From: Streptomyces sp. ADI95-17 | Lineage (GTDB): Bacteria > Actinomycetota > Actinomycetes > Streptomycetales > Streptomycetaceae | DNA: 64,000 nucleotides | Direction of reading: 5' to 3' | Assembly (NCBI RefSeq): GCF_003846175.1 | Contig: NZ_ML123045.1 | Span: 1,144,082 to 1,208,081, forward strand | Shown: in pieces, positions 9,458-19,881 of the stretch | Numbering within the stretch: the stretch's first letter is position 1 | How the letters are laid out: each line of letters begins with the position of its first letter | The notes under the pieces: generated by a model | What the model was told of the DNA's origin: nothing | Database searches by the model: none | The model's input: only the letters and a program-made list of their open reading frames with translations | Position numbers and translations under genes: made by a program

Positions 9458-10986
9458 GGCCGGCGCCAGCTCCGTCCGTCTCGTGCGAGCATCTCGTCGG
9501 CCTCGGCAGGACCCCAGGTGCCCGCCGGGTACTGCGCGGGCTTGCCGTGCTTGTCCCAGTACTCCTCGATCGGGTCGAGGATGTTCCAGGACAGCTCGAC
9601 CTCCTGGTGCCGGGGGAAGAGGTTGGCGTCGCCGAGCAGCACATCGAGGATGAGCCGCTCGTAGGCCTCCGGGCTGGACTCCGTGAAGGACTCGCCGTAG
9701 GCGAAGTCCATCGTGACGTCCCGGACCTCCATCGAGGTGCCGGGCACCTTGGAGCCGAACCGCACGGTCACGCCCTCGTCCGGCTGCACCCGGATGACCA
9801 GGGCGTTGCCGCCCAGCTCCTCGGTGGCACCGGACTCGAAGGGCAGGTACGGGGCCCGCTTGAAGACGACCGCGATCTCCGTGACCCGGCGGCCGAGCCG
9901 CTTTCCGGTACGGAGGTAGAACGGCACGCCCGCCCAGCGGCGGTTGTTGATCGTCAGCTTGATCGCGGCGTAGGTGTCGGTCTTCGACTTGGGGTCGATG
10001 CCGTCCTCTTCGAGGTAGCCGGGGACCTCCTCGCCACCCTGCCACGCGTGCGCGTACTGGGCGCGGACCGTGTGCTTGCCCAGGTCCTCCGGCAGCTCCA
10101 CCGCCGTGAGCACCTTGAGCTTCTCGGCGACCAGGGCCTTCGGGTGGAAGGAGCCGGGCTCCTCCATCGCGGTCAGCGCCAGCAGCTGGAGCAGGTGGTT
10201 CTGGATGACGTCGCGGGCGGCGCCGATGCCGTCGTAGTAGCCGGCCCGGCCGCCGATGCCGATGTCCTCGGCCATCGTGATCTGGACGTGGTCGACGTAC
10301 GACCTGTTCCAGATCGGCTCGAACATCGTGTTGGCGAACCGCAGCGCCAGGATGTTCTGGACCGTCTCCTTGCCCAGGTAGTGGTCGATCCGGAAGACCT
10401 CGTTGGGCGGGAAGACGTCGTGCACGATCTGGTTGAGCTCCTGAGCGCTCTTCAGGTCGTGGCCGAAGGGCTTCTCGATGACGGCACGCCGCCAGGAGCC
10501 CTCCTTCTGGTCCGCCAGGCCGTGCTTCTTGAGCTGCTGGACGACCTTGGGGAAGAACTTCGGCGGCACGGACAGGTAGAAGGCGAAGTTGCCGCCCGTG
10601 CCCTGCGCCTTGTCCAGCTCCTGGATCGTGGTCTTCAGCTGCTCGAAGGCCTCGTCGTCGTCGAAGTTGCCCTGGACGAAGCGCATCCCCTGGATGAGCT
10701 GCTGCCAGACCTCTTCGCGGAACGGTGTACGGGCGTGCTGCTTGACGGCGTCGTGGACCTCCTGTGCGAAGTCCTCGTCCTGCCACTCGCGGCGCGCGAA
10801 TCCGATGAGGGAGAAGCCCGGCGGCAACAGGCCGCGATTGGCCAGGTCGTACACGGCGGGCATCAGCTTTTTGCGGGACAAATCACCCGTGACCCCGAAG
10901 ATCACCAGACCCGACGGCCCCGCGATGCGCGGGAGCCGTCGGTCCTGGGGGTCACGAAGCGGGTTGGCTCCGGGAACACCAGACAA
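9454..10986 (-). CDS. zwf: Glucose-6-phosphate 1-dehydrogenase
   Basis: Oxidises glucose-6-phosphate to the lactone, producing NADPH; the committed step of the pentose phosphate pathway. It has GVTGDLSRKK nucleotide-binding loop near residue 31 and the active-site FRIDHYLGKE near residue 195. The conserved EKPFG and WAGVPFYLRTGKRL segments follow. No ATG or GTG lies in the right place. TTG 10986 gives 510 residues and has GGAGGG about 10 bases upstream, overlapping the end of tal, so I prefer it; CTG 10995 is the alternative. The stop overlaps opcA. Confidence 0.95.
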   Translation of the reverse strand: MSGVPGANPLRDPQDRRLPRIAGPSGLVIFGVTGDLSRKKLMPAVYDLANRGLLPPGFSLIGFARREWQDEDFAQEVHDAVKQHARTPFREEVWQQLIQGMRFVQGNFDDDEAFEQLKTTIQELDKAQGTGGNFAFYLSVPPKFFPKVVQQLKKHGLADQKEGSWRRAVIEKPFGHDLKSAQELNQIVHDVFPPNEVFRIDHYLGKETVQNILALRFANTMFEPIWNRSYVDHVQITMAEDIGIGGRAGYYDGIGAARDVIQNHLLQLLALTAMEEPGSFHPKALVAEKLKVLTAVELPEDLGKHTVRAQYAHAWQGGEEVPGYLEEDGIDPKSKTDTYAAIKLTINNRRWAGVPFYLRTGKRLGRRVTEIAVVFKRAPYLPFESGATEELGGNALVIRVQPDEGVTVRFGSKVPGTSMEVRDVTMDFAYGESFTESSPEAYERLILDVLLGDANLFPRHQEVELSWNILDPIEEYWDKHGKPAQYPAGTWGPAEADEMLARDGRSWRRP

Positions 10987-10991
10987 GGTGG

Positions 10992-12110
10992 TCAGCCCTC
11001 CGAAGGGGCGAGGCGCTTGAGCTCCGCCTCGGTCGAGTTGAGCAGGTCGATCCAGGAGGCCTCGAACTTCTCGACGCCCTCGTCCTCCAGGAGCTGGACG
11101 ACGTCGTTGTAGGAGATCCCGAGCTTCGCCACGGCGTCGAGATCGGCGCGGGCCTGCTCGTAGGTGCCGGCGATCGTGTTGCCGGTGACCTCCCCGTGGT
11201 CCGCCGTGGCGTCCAGGGTGGCCTCGGGCATGGTGTTCACCGTGCCGGGGGCGACCAGGTCGACGACGTACAGGGTGTCCTTGTACGCGGGGTCCTTGAC
11301 ACCGGTCGAGGCCCACAGCGGACGCTGCTTGTTGGCCTGCGCCCTGTCCAGGGCGGCCCAGCGCTCCGAGGAGAAGACCTCCTCGTACGCCTGGTAGGCG
11401 AGCCGGGCGTTGGCGAGCGCCGCCTTGCCCTTGAGGGCCTTGGCCTCGTCGGTACCGACGGTGTCGAGGCGCTTGTCGATCTCGGTGTCCACGCGGGACA
11501 CGAAGAACGAGGCCACCGAGTGGATCAGGGAGAGGTCCAGGCCCGCGGCCTTCGCCTTCTCCAGGCCCGCCAGGTAGGCGTCCATGACCTCGCGGTAGCG
11601 CTCCAGCGAGAAGATCAGCGTGACGTTGACGCTGATGCCCTTGCCGATGACCTCGGTGATCGCCGGGAGACCGGCCTTCGTCGCCGGGATCTTGATGAGC
11701 GTGTTGGGCCGGTCCACCAGCCAGGCCAGCTGCTTGGCCTCGGCGACGGTGGCCGCGGTGTGGTGGGCCAGGCGCGGGTCGACCTCGATGGAGACCCGGC
11801 CGTCCTGGCCGTCCGTGGCGTCGAAGACCGGACGCAGGATGTCCGCCGCGTCCCGTACGTCGGCCGTCGTGATCATGCGGATGGCCTCGTCGACGGTGAC
11901 CTTGCGGGTGGCGAGGTCGGTGAGCTGCTGCTCGTACCCGTCGCCCGAGGAGATCGCCTTCTGGAAGATCGACGGGTTGGTGGTGACGCCCACGACGTGC
12001 TGCTGGTCGATCAGCTCGGCGAGATTGCCCGAGGTGATCCGCTTGCGCGACAGGTCATCGAGCCAGATCGCCACGCCCTCGTCGGAGAGGCGCTTGAGTG
12101 CGTCTGTCAT
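10992..12110 (-). CDS. tal: Transaldolase
   Basis: Transfers dihydroxyacetone units between sugar phosphates in the non-oxidative pentose phosphate pathway. The 372-residue length fits the actinobacterial type. Landmarks are [13 protein letters not shown] near residue 38, [18 protein letters not shown] with the Schiff-base Lys, [11 protein letters not shown], and [18 protein letters not shown] 12110 has AGGAGA about 12 bases upstream. Only 5 bases separate its stop region from the zwf start codon, so the two are coupled. Confidence 0.97.
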   Translation of the reverse strand: MTDALKRLSDEGVAIWLDDLSRKRITSGNLAELIDQQHVVGVTTNPSIFQKAISSGDGYEQQLTDLATRKVTVDEAIRMITTADVRDAADILRPVFDATDGQDGRVSIEVDPRLAHHTAATVAEAKQLAWLVDRPNTLIKIPATKAGLPAITEVIGKGISVNVTLIFSLERYREVMDAYLAGLEKAKAAGLDLSLIHSVASFFVSRVDTEIDKRLDTVGTDEAKALKGKAALANARLAYQAYEEVFSSERWAALDRAQANKQRPLWASTGVKDPAYKDTLYVVDLVAPGTVNTMPEATLDATADHGEVTGNTIAGTYEQARADLDAVAKLGISYNDVVQLLEDEGVEKFEASWIDLLNSTEAELKRLAPSEG

Positions 12111-12144
12111 GAGAATTGCATCTCCTACTAGTCGTATATCGGCG

Positions 12145-14247
12145 TCAGCGCGTGGCTGCGGCGAGAGATTCCCGCGCGGCGGCGGCGACGTGCTCGCCGG
12201 TGAAGCCGAACTCGCGGAAGAGGACCTTGGCGTCGGCCGAGGCACCGAAGTGCTCCAGCGAGACGATCCGGCCGGCGTCACCCACGTAGCGGTACCAGGT
12301 CAGACCGATGCCGGCCTCGACCGCGACGCGCGCCTTCACGGACGGCGGCAGAACGCTGTCCTTGTACGCCTGGTCCTGCTCCTCGAACCACTCGACCGAC
12401 GGCATCGAGACCACCCGGGTCGGAATGCCGGCCGCCTGGAGCTCCTCGCGCGCCTCGACGGCGAGGTGCACCTCGGAGCCGGTGCCGATCAGCAGCACCT
12501 GCGGCTCCGCGCTCTGCCCGTCGGGCGTCTCGGCCTCGAAGAGCACATAGCCGCCCTTGGCCGCGTCCTCGTTCGCCTCGTACGTCGGAACGCCCTGGCG
12601 GGTCAGCGCCAGACCGTGCGGGGCGCCCTTGCCGAACACCTTGGTGTAGCGGCGCAGGATCTCGCGCCAGGCGATGGAGGTCTCGTTGGCGTCGGCCGGG
12701 CGGACGATGTTCAGGCCCGGGATGGCGCGCAGCGAGGCCAGGTGCTCCACCGGCTGGTGGGTCGGGCCGTCCTCGCCGAGACCGATCGAGTCGTGCGTCC
12801 ACACGTAGGTCACCGGCAGGTGCATCAGCGCGGACAGGCGCACGGCGTTGCGCATGTAGTCGGAGAACACCAGGAAGGTGCCGCCGTAGATGCGGGTGTT
12901 GCCGTGCAGCGCGATGCCGTTCATGGCGGCGGCCATGGCGTGCTCGCGGATGCCGAAGTGGATCGTGCGGCCGTACGGGTCCGCGCCCGGCAGCGGGTTG
13001 CCGGCCGGGAGGAACGACGACGTCTTGTCGATCGTGGTGTTGTTCGAGCCGGCGAGGTCGGCGGAGCCGCCCCACAGCTCGGGGATGATCTCGCCGAGCG
13101 CCTGGAGCACCTTGCCGGAGGCGGCACGGGTGGCGACACCCTTGCCCGGCTCGAAGACCGGAAGCCTGTCCTCCCAGCCCGCGGGCAGCTCACCGGCGGA
13201 GATCCGGTCGAACTCGGCGGCGCGCTCCGGGTTGGCGGTGCGCCAGGCGGCGAAGGACTTCTCCCACTCGCCCTTGGCCTCGCGGCCGCGGTCCAGCGCC
13301 TCACGGGTGTGGGCGATGACCTCGTCGGAGACCTCGAAGGTCTTCTCCGGGTCGAAGCCGAGCACCCGCTTCGTGGCCGCGACCTCCTCGTCGCCGAGCG
13401 CCGAGCCGTGCGAGGCCTCGGTGTTCTGGGCGTGCGGCGCGGGCCAGGCGATGATCGAGCGGGCCGCGATGAACGACGGGCGCTCGGTCTCGGCCTTGGC
13501 CGCCTGGAGCGCCGCGAACAGACCCGCCGGGTCCAGGTCGCCGCTGGGCAGCTGCTCGACGCGCTGGACGTGCCAGCCGTACGCCTCGTACCGCTTCAGG
13601 GTGTCCTCGGAGACCGCGGTCTCCGTGTCGCCCTCGATGGAGATGTGGTTGTCGTCCCACAGCAGGACCAGGTTGCCGAGCTTCTGGTGCCCGGCCAGCG
13701 AGGACGCCTCCGCGGAGATGCCCTCCTGGAGGCAGCCGTCGCCCGCGACGACCCAGACCATGTGGTCGAAGGGGGAGGTGCCGGGGGCCGCGTCCGGGTC
13801 GAACAGGCCGCGCTCGTACCGGGAGGCCATCGCCATGCCCACGGCGTTGGCGACACCCTGGCCCAGCGGGCCGGTGGTCGTCTCGACGCCGGTGGTGTGG
13901 CCGTACTCCGGGTGACCGGGGGTCTTGGAGCCCCAGGTGCGGAAGGCCTTGAGGTCATCGAGCTCCAGGCCGTACCCGGCCAGGTAGAGCTGGATGTAGA
14001 GGGTCAGGCTGGTGTGACCGGCCGACAGCACGAACCGGTCGCGCCCGGCCCAGTCCGCGTCGGCGGGGTCGTGGCGCATCACCTTCTGGAAGAGGGTGTA
14101 CGCGGCGGGAGCGAGGCTCATGGCCGTACCAGGGTGGCCGTTTCCGACCTTCTGTACGGCGTCCGCTGCGAGGACACGGACAGTGTCCACGGCCCGCTGG
14201 TCCAATTCGGTCCACTGGAGATCTGTGGTGGTCGGCTTGGTGCTCAC
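12145..14247 (-). CDS. tkt: Transketolase
   Basis: Thiamine-diphosphate enzyme moving two-carbon units between sugars. The 700-residue protein has [16 protein letters not shown] near residue 36, the [16 protein letters not shown] loop, the ThDP/metal [13 protein letters not shown] motif, and [18 protein letters not shown] near residue 435. It also has the [20 protein letters not shown] pyrimidine-domain signature. The GTG start has a good GAGAGGAG site in the leader. It is the first gene of the minus-strand pentose phosphate run and is divergent from ctaB. Confidence 0.98.
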   Translation of the reverse strand: MSTKPTTTDLQWTELDQRAVDTVRVLAADAVQKVGNGHPGTAMSLAPAAYTLFQKVMRHDPADADWAGRDRFVLSAGHTSLTLYIQLYLAGYGLELDDLKAFRTWGSKTPGHPEYGHTTGVETTTGPLGQGVANAVGMAMASRYERGLFDPDAAPGTSPFDHMVWVVAGDGCLQEGISAEASSLAGHQKLGNLVLLWDDNHISIEGDTETAVSEDTLKRYEAYGWHVQRVEQLPSGDLDPAGLFAALQAAKAETERPSFIAARSIIAWPAPHAQNTEASHGSALGDEEVAATKRVLGFDPEKTFEVSDEVIAHTREALDRGREAKGEWEKSFAAWRTANPERAAEFDRISAGELPAGWEDRLPVFEPGKGVATRAASGKVLQALGEIIPELWGGSADLAGSNNTTIDKTSSFLPAGNPLPGADPYGRTIHFGIREHAMAAAMNGIALHGNTRIYGGTFLVFSDYMRNAVRLSALMHLPVTYVWTHDSIGLGEDGPTHQPVEHLASLRAIPGLNIVRPADANETSIAWREILRRYTKVFGKGAPHGLALTRQGVPTYEANEDAAKGGYVLFEAETPDGQSAEPQVLLIGTGSEVHLAVEAREELQAAGIPTRVVSMPSVEWFEEQDQAYKDSVLPPSVKARVAVEAGIGLTWYRYVGDAGRIVSLEHFGASADAKVLFREFGFTGEHVAAAARESLAAATR

Positions 14248-14383
14248 CCTGAGTCAGGGCTCCTCTCCACTGTTGTAAACCGGTGACTGTGACCGCACCG
14301 GGCGTTGTCGAGCCTACCCCCGTCGGAACAAGCATTTTCCGGCTGCTTTCCAGGGTGCAGGCGGCCCGCGGAGTTCGCCTCCC

Positions 14384-14490
14384 GTATGAGCGGGACGGCT
14401 CACTTCTGCGCCACTCCGATGAGCGCTTCTCCTTACTTATGGGCCCTCCGATGAGCGTGTCCTCGTACTTCTGTACCGCTCCGGTGAGCG
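14384..14490. repeat. Degenerate 33-bp direct repeats in the tkt-ctaB intergenic region
   Basis: TGAGCG occurs at 14387, 14420, 14452 and 14485, a step of 33, 32 and 33 bases. In the first three units it is followed at a constant distance by a block resembling TACTTCTG (14400, 14433, 14465). The 458-base gap between the divergent tkt and ctaB starts otherwise shows no gene. Three helical turns separate the units, which suits an array of protein-binding sites, but no regulator is known to me. Confidence 0.6.
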
Positions 14491-14705
14491 GGAGGGCTGC
14501 TCACGCGCAGTATCACGACGGCCGGACCGCCGGCCCGCGCGCCGCACCACGAGCAGCGGGCCCCGCTGCTCGCCGCGCCTGTTCAACACGACCCACCCCC
14601 GCGAAGATCGGCCTGTCCCCAACGTCTACAGTGGTCTGGTTCGCGCAAGTCTTTACCGGGCCTTCACGCCCGGAGCTTGCTGGGATTTCTCTGTCAGGGG
14701 TGTGC

Positions 14706-15653
14706 GTGACGGCCGTCGAGTCCCGACCCGCAGGGGTCGCCTTGACTCCCAGCCCAGGGGGCCATCGCCCGTTCGGGGCCCGTGTCAAGGCATTCGTGGC
14801 GCTGACCAAGCCGCGAATCATCGAGCTGTTGCTGATCACCACGGTTCCGGTGATGTTCCTCGCCGCTCAGGGTGTGCCCGACCTGTGGCTCGTGCTCGCC
14901 ACCACCGTCGGCGGATATCTCTCCGCGGGCGGTGCCAACGCGCTGAACATGTACATCGACCGCGACATCGACGCGTTGATGGACCGTACGTCGCAGCGCC
15001 CGCTGGTCACCGGCATGGTGAGCCCGGCCGAGTGCCTGGTGTTCGGCATCTCCCTCGCCGTGATCTCGACGGTCTGGTTCGGCCTGCTGGTCAACTGGCT
15101 GTCGGCCGCGCTGTCGCTCGGTGCCCTGCTCTTCTACGTCGTCGTCTACACGATGCTGCTGAAGCGCCGCACCGCGCAGAACATCGTCTGGGGCGGCATC
15201 GCGGGCTGCCTGCCGGTCCTCATCGGCTGGTCCGCCGTCACGAACTCCATGTCGTGGGCGGCCGTCATCCTCTTCGCCGTCATCTTCTTCTGGACGCCGC
15301 CGCACTACTGGCCGCTCTCCATGAAGGTGAAGGAGGACTACGCCCGGGTCGGCGTCCCGATGCTTCCGGTCGTCGCGTCCAACCGGGTGGTGGCCCGCCA
15401 GATCGTCGTCTACAGCTGGGTGATGGTGGCCGTCTCGCTGCTGCTGACCCCGCTGGGCTACACCGGCTGGTTCTACACGGCGGTGGCGCTGGTGACCGGC
15501 GGGTTCTGGCTCTGGGAGGCGCACGGCCTGCAGAACCGGGCCAAGGCCGGTGTGACCGGGGCCAAGCTCAAGGAGATGCGGCTGTTCCACTGGTCCATCA
15601 CCTATGTCTCGCTGCTCTTCGTCGCCGTGGCGGTCGACCCCTTCCTGAGGTAG
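14706..15653 (+). CDS. ctaB: Protoheme IX farnesyltransferase (heme O synthase)
   Basis: UbiA-family membrane enzyme that farnesylates heme b to heme O for aa3-type cytochrome oxidase. About nine transmembrane helices are visible. The prenyl-diphosphate motif [20 protein letters not shown] lies near residue 76, and [20 protein letters not shown] follows. GTG 14706 (315 residues) has AGGGG five bases upstream. GTG 14700 is in frame but abuts that site. The frame is open much further upstream, but that stretch lacks family similarity. Confidence 0.95.
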   Translation: MTAVESRPAGVALTPSPGGHRPFGARVKAFVALTKPRIIELLLITTVPVMFLAAQGVPDLWLVLATTVGGYLSAGGANALNMYIDRDIDALMDRTSQRPLVTGMVSPAECLVFGISLAVISTVWFGLLVNWLSAALSLGALLFYVVVYTMLLKRRTAQNIVWGGIAGCLPVLIGWSAVTNSMSWAAVILFAVIFFWTPPHYWPLSMKVKEDYARVGVPMLPVVASNRVVARQIVVYSWVMVAVSLLLTPLGYTGWFYTAVALVTGGFWLWEAHGLQNRAKAGVTGAKLKEMRLFHWSITYVSLLFVAVAVDPFLR

Positions 15654-15674
15654 TCCCGCTGCTCGACACCTGCC

Positions 15675-15716
15675 GACGGGCGGGGTACGTGGCCCAGGCC
15701 ACGTACCCCGCCCGTC
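15675..15716 (+). terminator. Perfect 20-bp hairpin after ctaB
   Basis: Arms 15675-15694 and 15697-15716 are exact reverse complements separated by CA only. No T-run follows. This form of terminator, with a long perfect stem, is common in Streptomyces. Confidence 0.75.
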
Positions 15717-15750
15717 GCGCGTCCATCTACCCGTCGGTAGCATCCTGAAC

Positions 15751-16107
15751 ATGGCTGAGACGGCAGAGACCCAGATGGAGAGCGGCAAGCAGGCGGCCCG
15801 TGCGGAGCGCAGGGCGGCGAAGCTCGCCAAGGAGATCGGTGCCTTCGCCAAGGCGCACGGCGGCGCGGAAGGACAGCTCGCCTACATCGGGCAGCGGGGC
15901 GCCCGCATCGTGCTCGTGGGCGAGGACGGCGGCTGGGGCGACCTGGTCGCTCCCTCGTACGCGGTCGCCGAGAGCGCCACGCGCAAGGCCGGGATCACGA
16001 TGCACGACGAGTTCGACGGCGAGTTCGCCGCGAAGGTCCGCACCGGCCCGTACGAGTGGACGCGGATGGCCGGCATCCAGATCGGCGGCCCCTCCGACAA
16101 GGCCTGA
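15751..16107 (+). CDS. Conserved hypothetical protein (118 aa)
   Basis: A small soluble protein with an N-terminal charged helix (residues about 8-35, rich in Ala, Arg, Lys and Glu). A compact alpha/beta part follows, with AYIGQRGARIVLVGEDGGWGDLVAP and YEWTRMAGIQIGG. I do not recognise a named domain, but the composition and its place between ctaB and ctaA fit a conserved streptomycete gene. A hairpin precedes it and a bidirectional one follows. A role in heme or oxidase assembly would be guilt by position only. Confidence 0.75.
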   Translation: MAETAETQMESGKQAARAERRAAKLAKEIGAFAKAHGGAEGQLAYIGQRGARIVLVGEDGGWGDLVAPSYAVAESATRKAGITMHDEFDGEFAAKVRTGPYEWTRMAGIQIGGPSDKA

Positions 16108-16131
16108 CCCGCACTTCCCCCCGTACAACGG

Positions 16132-16173
16132 CGATCGCCGGACGGATTCCTTCTCGGAACCGTCCGGCGATCG
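16132..16173. terminator. Bidirectional terminator between convergent genes
   Basis: Left arm 16132-16150 and right arm 16156-16173 pair over 18 bases with a single bulged A, around a 5-base loop (TTCTC). It lies between the 118-residue protein gene and the convergent ctaA. Confidence 0.75.
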
Positions 16174-16201
16174 TGGTGGAGGGGGGAGGGGCTGGCCGCG
16201 G

Positions 16202-17215
16202 TCAGCCGGCCGCCGCGGGCTCCGGCTGCCCTGCGGCGGGGCCGGGCACCGCGGCCACGGCCACGGGGCGCTCACGCAGCGACAGGACCACCCGCACGAC
16301 CGCGATCCACACCAGGCACGAGCCCAGCATGTGCAGGCCGACCAGGATCTCCGGGGTGTCGGTGAAATATTGCACGTACCCGATCACGCCCTGCGCCATC
16401 AGCACCAGGAAGAGGTCACGGGCGCGGTGCAGCGGTCCGGCCGGCGCGTCGACGGCCTTCAGCACGAACCAGAGCGCGACGGTCAGCGCCACCACGACCC
16501 AGGCCAGATCGGCGTGCAGCTGCGCGATCATCTTCCAGTCGATCGGGATGCGGTGCACATCACTGGAGTCGCCCGCGTGCCGCCCGGCGCCCGTGACGAC
16601 CGTGCCGACCGCGACCAGCAGCCCCGCGGCGACCGTGAGCAGCCAGGTCAGCTGGGACACCGCCTTGCCGACCAGCGGCCGGGGCGCCTCGTCGCCCTCG
16701 CGGGTCCGCTGCCAGGTCACCATCGCGACGGTGAGCAGCGCCGTGGAGAGCAGGAAGTGCGCCGCGACGGTGTACGGGTTGAGGCCGACCAGCACCACGA
16801 TGCCGCCGAGCACGGCGTTGCCCATGACCACCCAGAACTGCACCCAGCCGAGCTTCGTCAGACTGCGCCGCCAGGGCTTGGCCGAGCGGGCGGCGATGAT
16901 CGCCCAGCCGACGGCCGCGCACAGGACGTACGTCAGCATCCGGTTGCCGAACTCGATGACGCCGTGGAAGCCCATCTCGCTCGTCGCCGTGAGGCTCTCG
17001 TCGGTGCACTTGGGCCAGGTCGGGCAGCCGAGGCCGGAGCCGGTCAGCCGTACCGCGCCACCGGTCACGACGATGAGCACGGCCATGACAACGGCGGACA
17101 TGGCCGCACGGCGGACCGTACGGGGGGAGGGGGTCCATCGCTCGGCGATGTACAGGAGCGGGTTCCGCGCGGCTTGAGCGACTTCGGCTCGGGTCAGCTT
17201 GGGCACGCGCACCAT
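16202..17215 (-). CDS. ctaA: Heme A synthase (COX15/CtaA)
   Basis: Membrane monooxygenase-type enzyme that oxidises the C8 methyl of heme O to give heme A. The 337-residue product has eight hydrophobic helices in two four-helix halves. Conserved heme-ligand histidines lie in EMGFHGVIEFGNR, AAHFLLSTALL, AQLHADLAWV and GLHMLGSCLVW. The extracytoplasmic Cys pair is in GLGCPTWPKC near residue 67. ATG 17215 was chosen for the N-terminus MVRVPKLTR; a longer TTG start at 17236 is possible. No strong ribosome site is visible. Confidence 0.94.
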   Translation of the reverse strand: MVRVPKLTRAEVAQAARNPLLYIAERWTPSPRTVRRAAMSAVVMAVLIVVTGGAVRLTGSGLGCPTWPKCTDESLTATSEMGFHGVIEFGNRMLTYVLCAAVGWAIIAARSAKPWRRSLTKLGWVQFWVVMGNAVLGGIVVLVGLNPYTVAAHFLLSTALLTVAMVTWQRTREGDEAPRPLVGKAVSQLTWLLTVAAGLLVAVGTVVTGAGRHAGDSSDVHRIPIDWKMIAQLHADLAWVVVALTVALWFVLKAVDAPAGPLHRARDLFLVLMAQGVIGYVQYFTDTPEILVGLHMLGSCLVWIAVVRVVLSLRERPVAVAAVPGPAAGQPEPAAAG

Positions 17216-17313
17216 CGTAGGCGGCGGCTTGTGCAAGCTTTCACGAGGGGGACGAGTTACCCGAAACGCCGACGGAGCGCGTCCGCGCGCTCACGTGCGG
17301 GAGGCCGCCGGGC

Positions 17314-18077
17314 TCACTCCCAGCGGAAGAACCTCGCCGCCGCGCCCAGCCCGAGCACCGCCCACACCGCCAGGATGCCGAGGTCGCCCCAGGGCATCGC
17401 CGCACCGTGCTGGAGCACGTCCCGCAGACCGTCCGACAGCGCCGCGATCGGCAGCAGCCCGAGCACCGACTGCACCGCGTCCGGGAACTTGTCCAGCGGC
17501 ACGATGACCCCGCCGCCGACCAGCAGCAGCAGGAAGACCAGGTTGGCCGCGGCGAGCGTCGCCTCGGCCTTGAGCGTCCCGGCCATCAGCAGCCCGAGCC
17601 CGGAGAAGGCCGCCGTGCCGAGCACGAGCAGCAGCAGGACCGCCAGGGGGTTGCCCTGCGGCGACCAGCCGAGCGCGAACGCGATCACCGTGAGCAGCGC
17701 CACCTGGAGCACCTCGGTGACCAGCACCGCGAGGGTCTTGGAGGTCATCAGCGCCCAGCGCGGCAGCGGCGAGGCCGCGAGCCGCTTGAGCACCCCGTAC
17801 CGCCGCTCGAAACCGGTGGCGATGGCCTGGCCCGTGAAGGCCGTGGACATCACGGCGAGCGCGAGGATGCCGGGCGCCAGGAAGTCGACCGACTCGCCGG
17901 CGCCGGTGTCCACGATGTCGACCGCGCTGAACAGCACCAGCAGCAGCGTCGGGATGATCACGGTCAGCAGCAACTGCTCGCCGTTGCGCAGCAGCATCCG
18001 CGTCTCCAGCGAGGTCTGCGCGGCGATCATGCGGCCCAGCGGGGCGGCGCCCGGCCGGGGGGTGTACGTACCGGCGC

Positions 18078-18081
<4 letters not shown>
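17314..18081 (-). CDS. ABC-2 type transporter permease
   Basis: A 255-residue integral membrane protein with six predicted helices, starting QTSLETRMLLRNGEQLLLTVIIPTLLLVLF. It also has the central GFERRYGVLKRLAASPLPRW segment typical of ABC-2 (drug/polysaccharide exporter) permeases. Its ATG overlaps the stop of the ATPase gene (ATGA). The two would form a simple exporter. Position between ctaA and the suf operon hints at a link to heme or iron, but the substrate is unknown. Confidence 0.9.
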
Positions 18082-19004
<923 letters not shown>

Positions 19005-19012
19005 GGCCGGTA

Positions 19013-19018
19013 AGTCTA
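19013..19018 (-). promoter_or_regulatory. Candidate -10 element of the ABC transporter operon
   Basis: TAGACT on the minus strand ends 9 bases before the ATG, placing the expected transcription start at or within a few bases of the start codon. No clear -35 is visible. Confidence 0.35.
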
Positions 19019-19054
19019 GGCAGGGGCGGAGCAACCCCGTCCGCCGGGGCCGAA

Positions 19055-19073
19055 TTAGGTAACCCTAAGTGAT
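19055..19073. promoter_or_regulatory. Possible iron box (IdeR/DmdR1-like), 14 of 19 matches
   Basis: The 19 bases starting TTAGGTAACCCTAA match the actinobacterial iron-regulator consensus TWAGGTWAGSCTWACCTWA at 14 positions. The left half is nearly perfect and the right quarter is poor. The core is also a 5-4-5 inverted repeat. It lies between the divergent ABC exporter and the suf operon. The match is seen; binding is inferred. Confidence 0.35.
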
Positions 19074-19127
19074 GAACGGCACCGTAGATCGTTTCGGACC
19101 GTGGTTGTCAGGGCCGGATGAATTACG

Positions 19128-19141
19128 CAACAATGGCGTTG
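19128..19141 (+). promoter_or_regulatory. SufR operator CAAC-N6-GTTG overlapping the sufR start codon
   Basis: CAAC at 19128-19131 and GTTG at 19138-19141 frame six bases, the palindrome I recall as the site of Streptomyces SufR. Its last base is the G of the GTG start. A TTGTCA at 19105-19110 may be the -35, which puts the operator over the -10/+1 region and implies autorepression of a leaderless transcript. Confidence 0.7.
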
Positions 19142-19881
19142 TGAAATACGTTGGCGAGGCTCCGCAGGAGGAACTCGCGACCGGAGAGCGCTCGACGCGC
19201 AACCGGGTCGCGCGCTCCATCCTGGACCATGGCCCGTCCACCGTCGCCGATCTGGCGAAGCGCCTCGGCCTCACCCAGGCCGCGGTCCGCCGCCATCTCG
19301 ACGCCCTCGTCTCCGACCGCGTCGTGGAGGCCCGTGAACAGCGGGTCTACGGGGCTCGGACCCGTGGCCGCCCGGCCAAGGTGTTCGCCCTCACCGACTG
19401 CGGCCGGGACGCCTTCGACCAGTCCTACGACAAGCTCGCGGCGGACGCCCTGCGCTGGATCGCCGAGACCGCGGGCGAGGAGGCGGTCGCCGCTTTCGCC
19501 CGCGCCAGGATCGAGTCCCAGTCCGAGGCGTACCGCACGGCGGTCGAGGCCGCGGACCCCGAGACCCGCACCGAAGCGCTGGCCAAGGCCCTGTCCGCCG
19601 ACGGGTACGCTGCTACGGCGCGTAGCGCGCCCGGTCCGCAGCGGGGCGAGCAGCTGTGCCAGCACCACTGCCCGGTCGCCCATGTCGCCGAGCAGTACCC
19701 GCAGCTGTGCGAGGCGGAGACGGAGTTCTTCTCCAGCCTCCTCGGCACGCATGTGCAGCGTCTGGCCACCATCGCCCACGGCGACGGTGTGTGCACGACG
19801 TACATTCCGCGCAGCGGCCACTCAGCACCACAGACCACCAATTCAGCATCTGCAAGCACGGCCGGGAGGAACCCCGCATGA
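19141..19881 (+). CDS. sufR: SufR-type Fe-S cluster-containing transcriptional repressor
   Basis: A 246-residue regulator of Fe-S cluster assembly. It has an N-terminal ArsR/DeoR-like winged helix: [24 protein letters not shown], residues about 33-56, with the wing [12 protein letters not shown]. The C-terminal domain carries cysteines at 173, 177 and 190 (LCQHHCPV ... YPQLCEAE). This C-X3-C-X12-C spacing is as I recall for the cluster ligands of S. avermitilis SufR. GTG 19141 is preferred over an ATG further upstream because the operator and probable promoter lie between them. Its stop overlaps sufB (ATGA). Confidence 0.92.
   Translation: MKYVGEAPQEELATGERSTRNRVARSILDHGPSTVADLAKRLGLTQAAVRRHLDALVSDRVVEAREQRVYGARTRGRPAKVFALTDCGRDAFDQSYDKLAADALRWIAETAGEEAVAAFARARIESQSEAYRTAVEAADPETRTEALAKALSADGYAATARSAPGPQRGEQLCQHHCPVAHVAEQYPQLCEAETEFFSSLLGTHVQRLATIAHGDGVCTTYIPRSGHSAPQTTNSASASTAGRNPA

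Noticed and set aside
14283..14705. N-terminal extension of CtaB
   Set aside because: The frame is open upstream but the added sequence shows no UbiA-family features and contains the 33-base repeats; the ribosome site supports GTG 14706.
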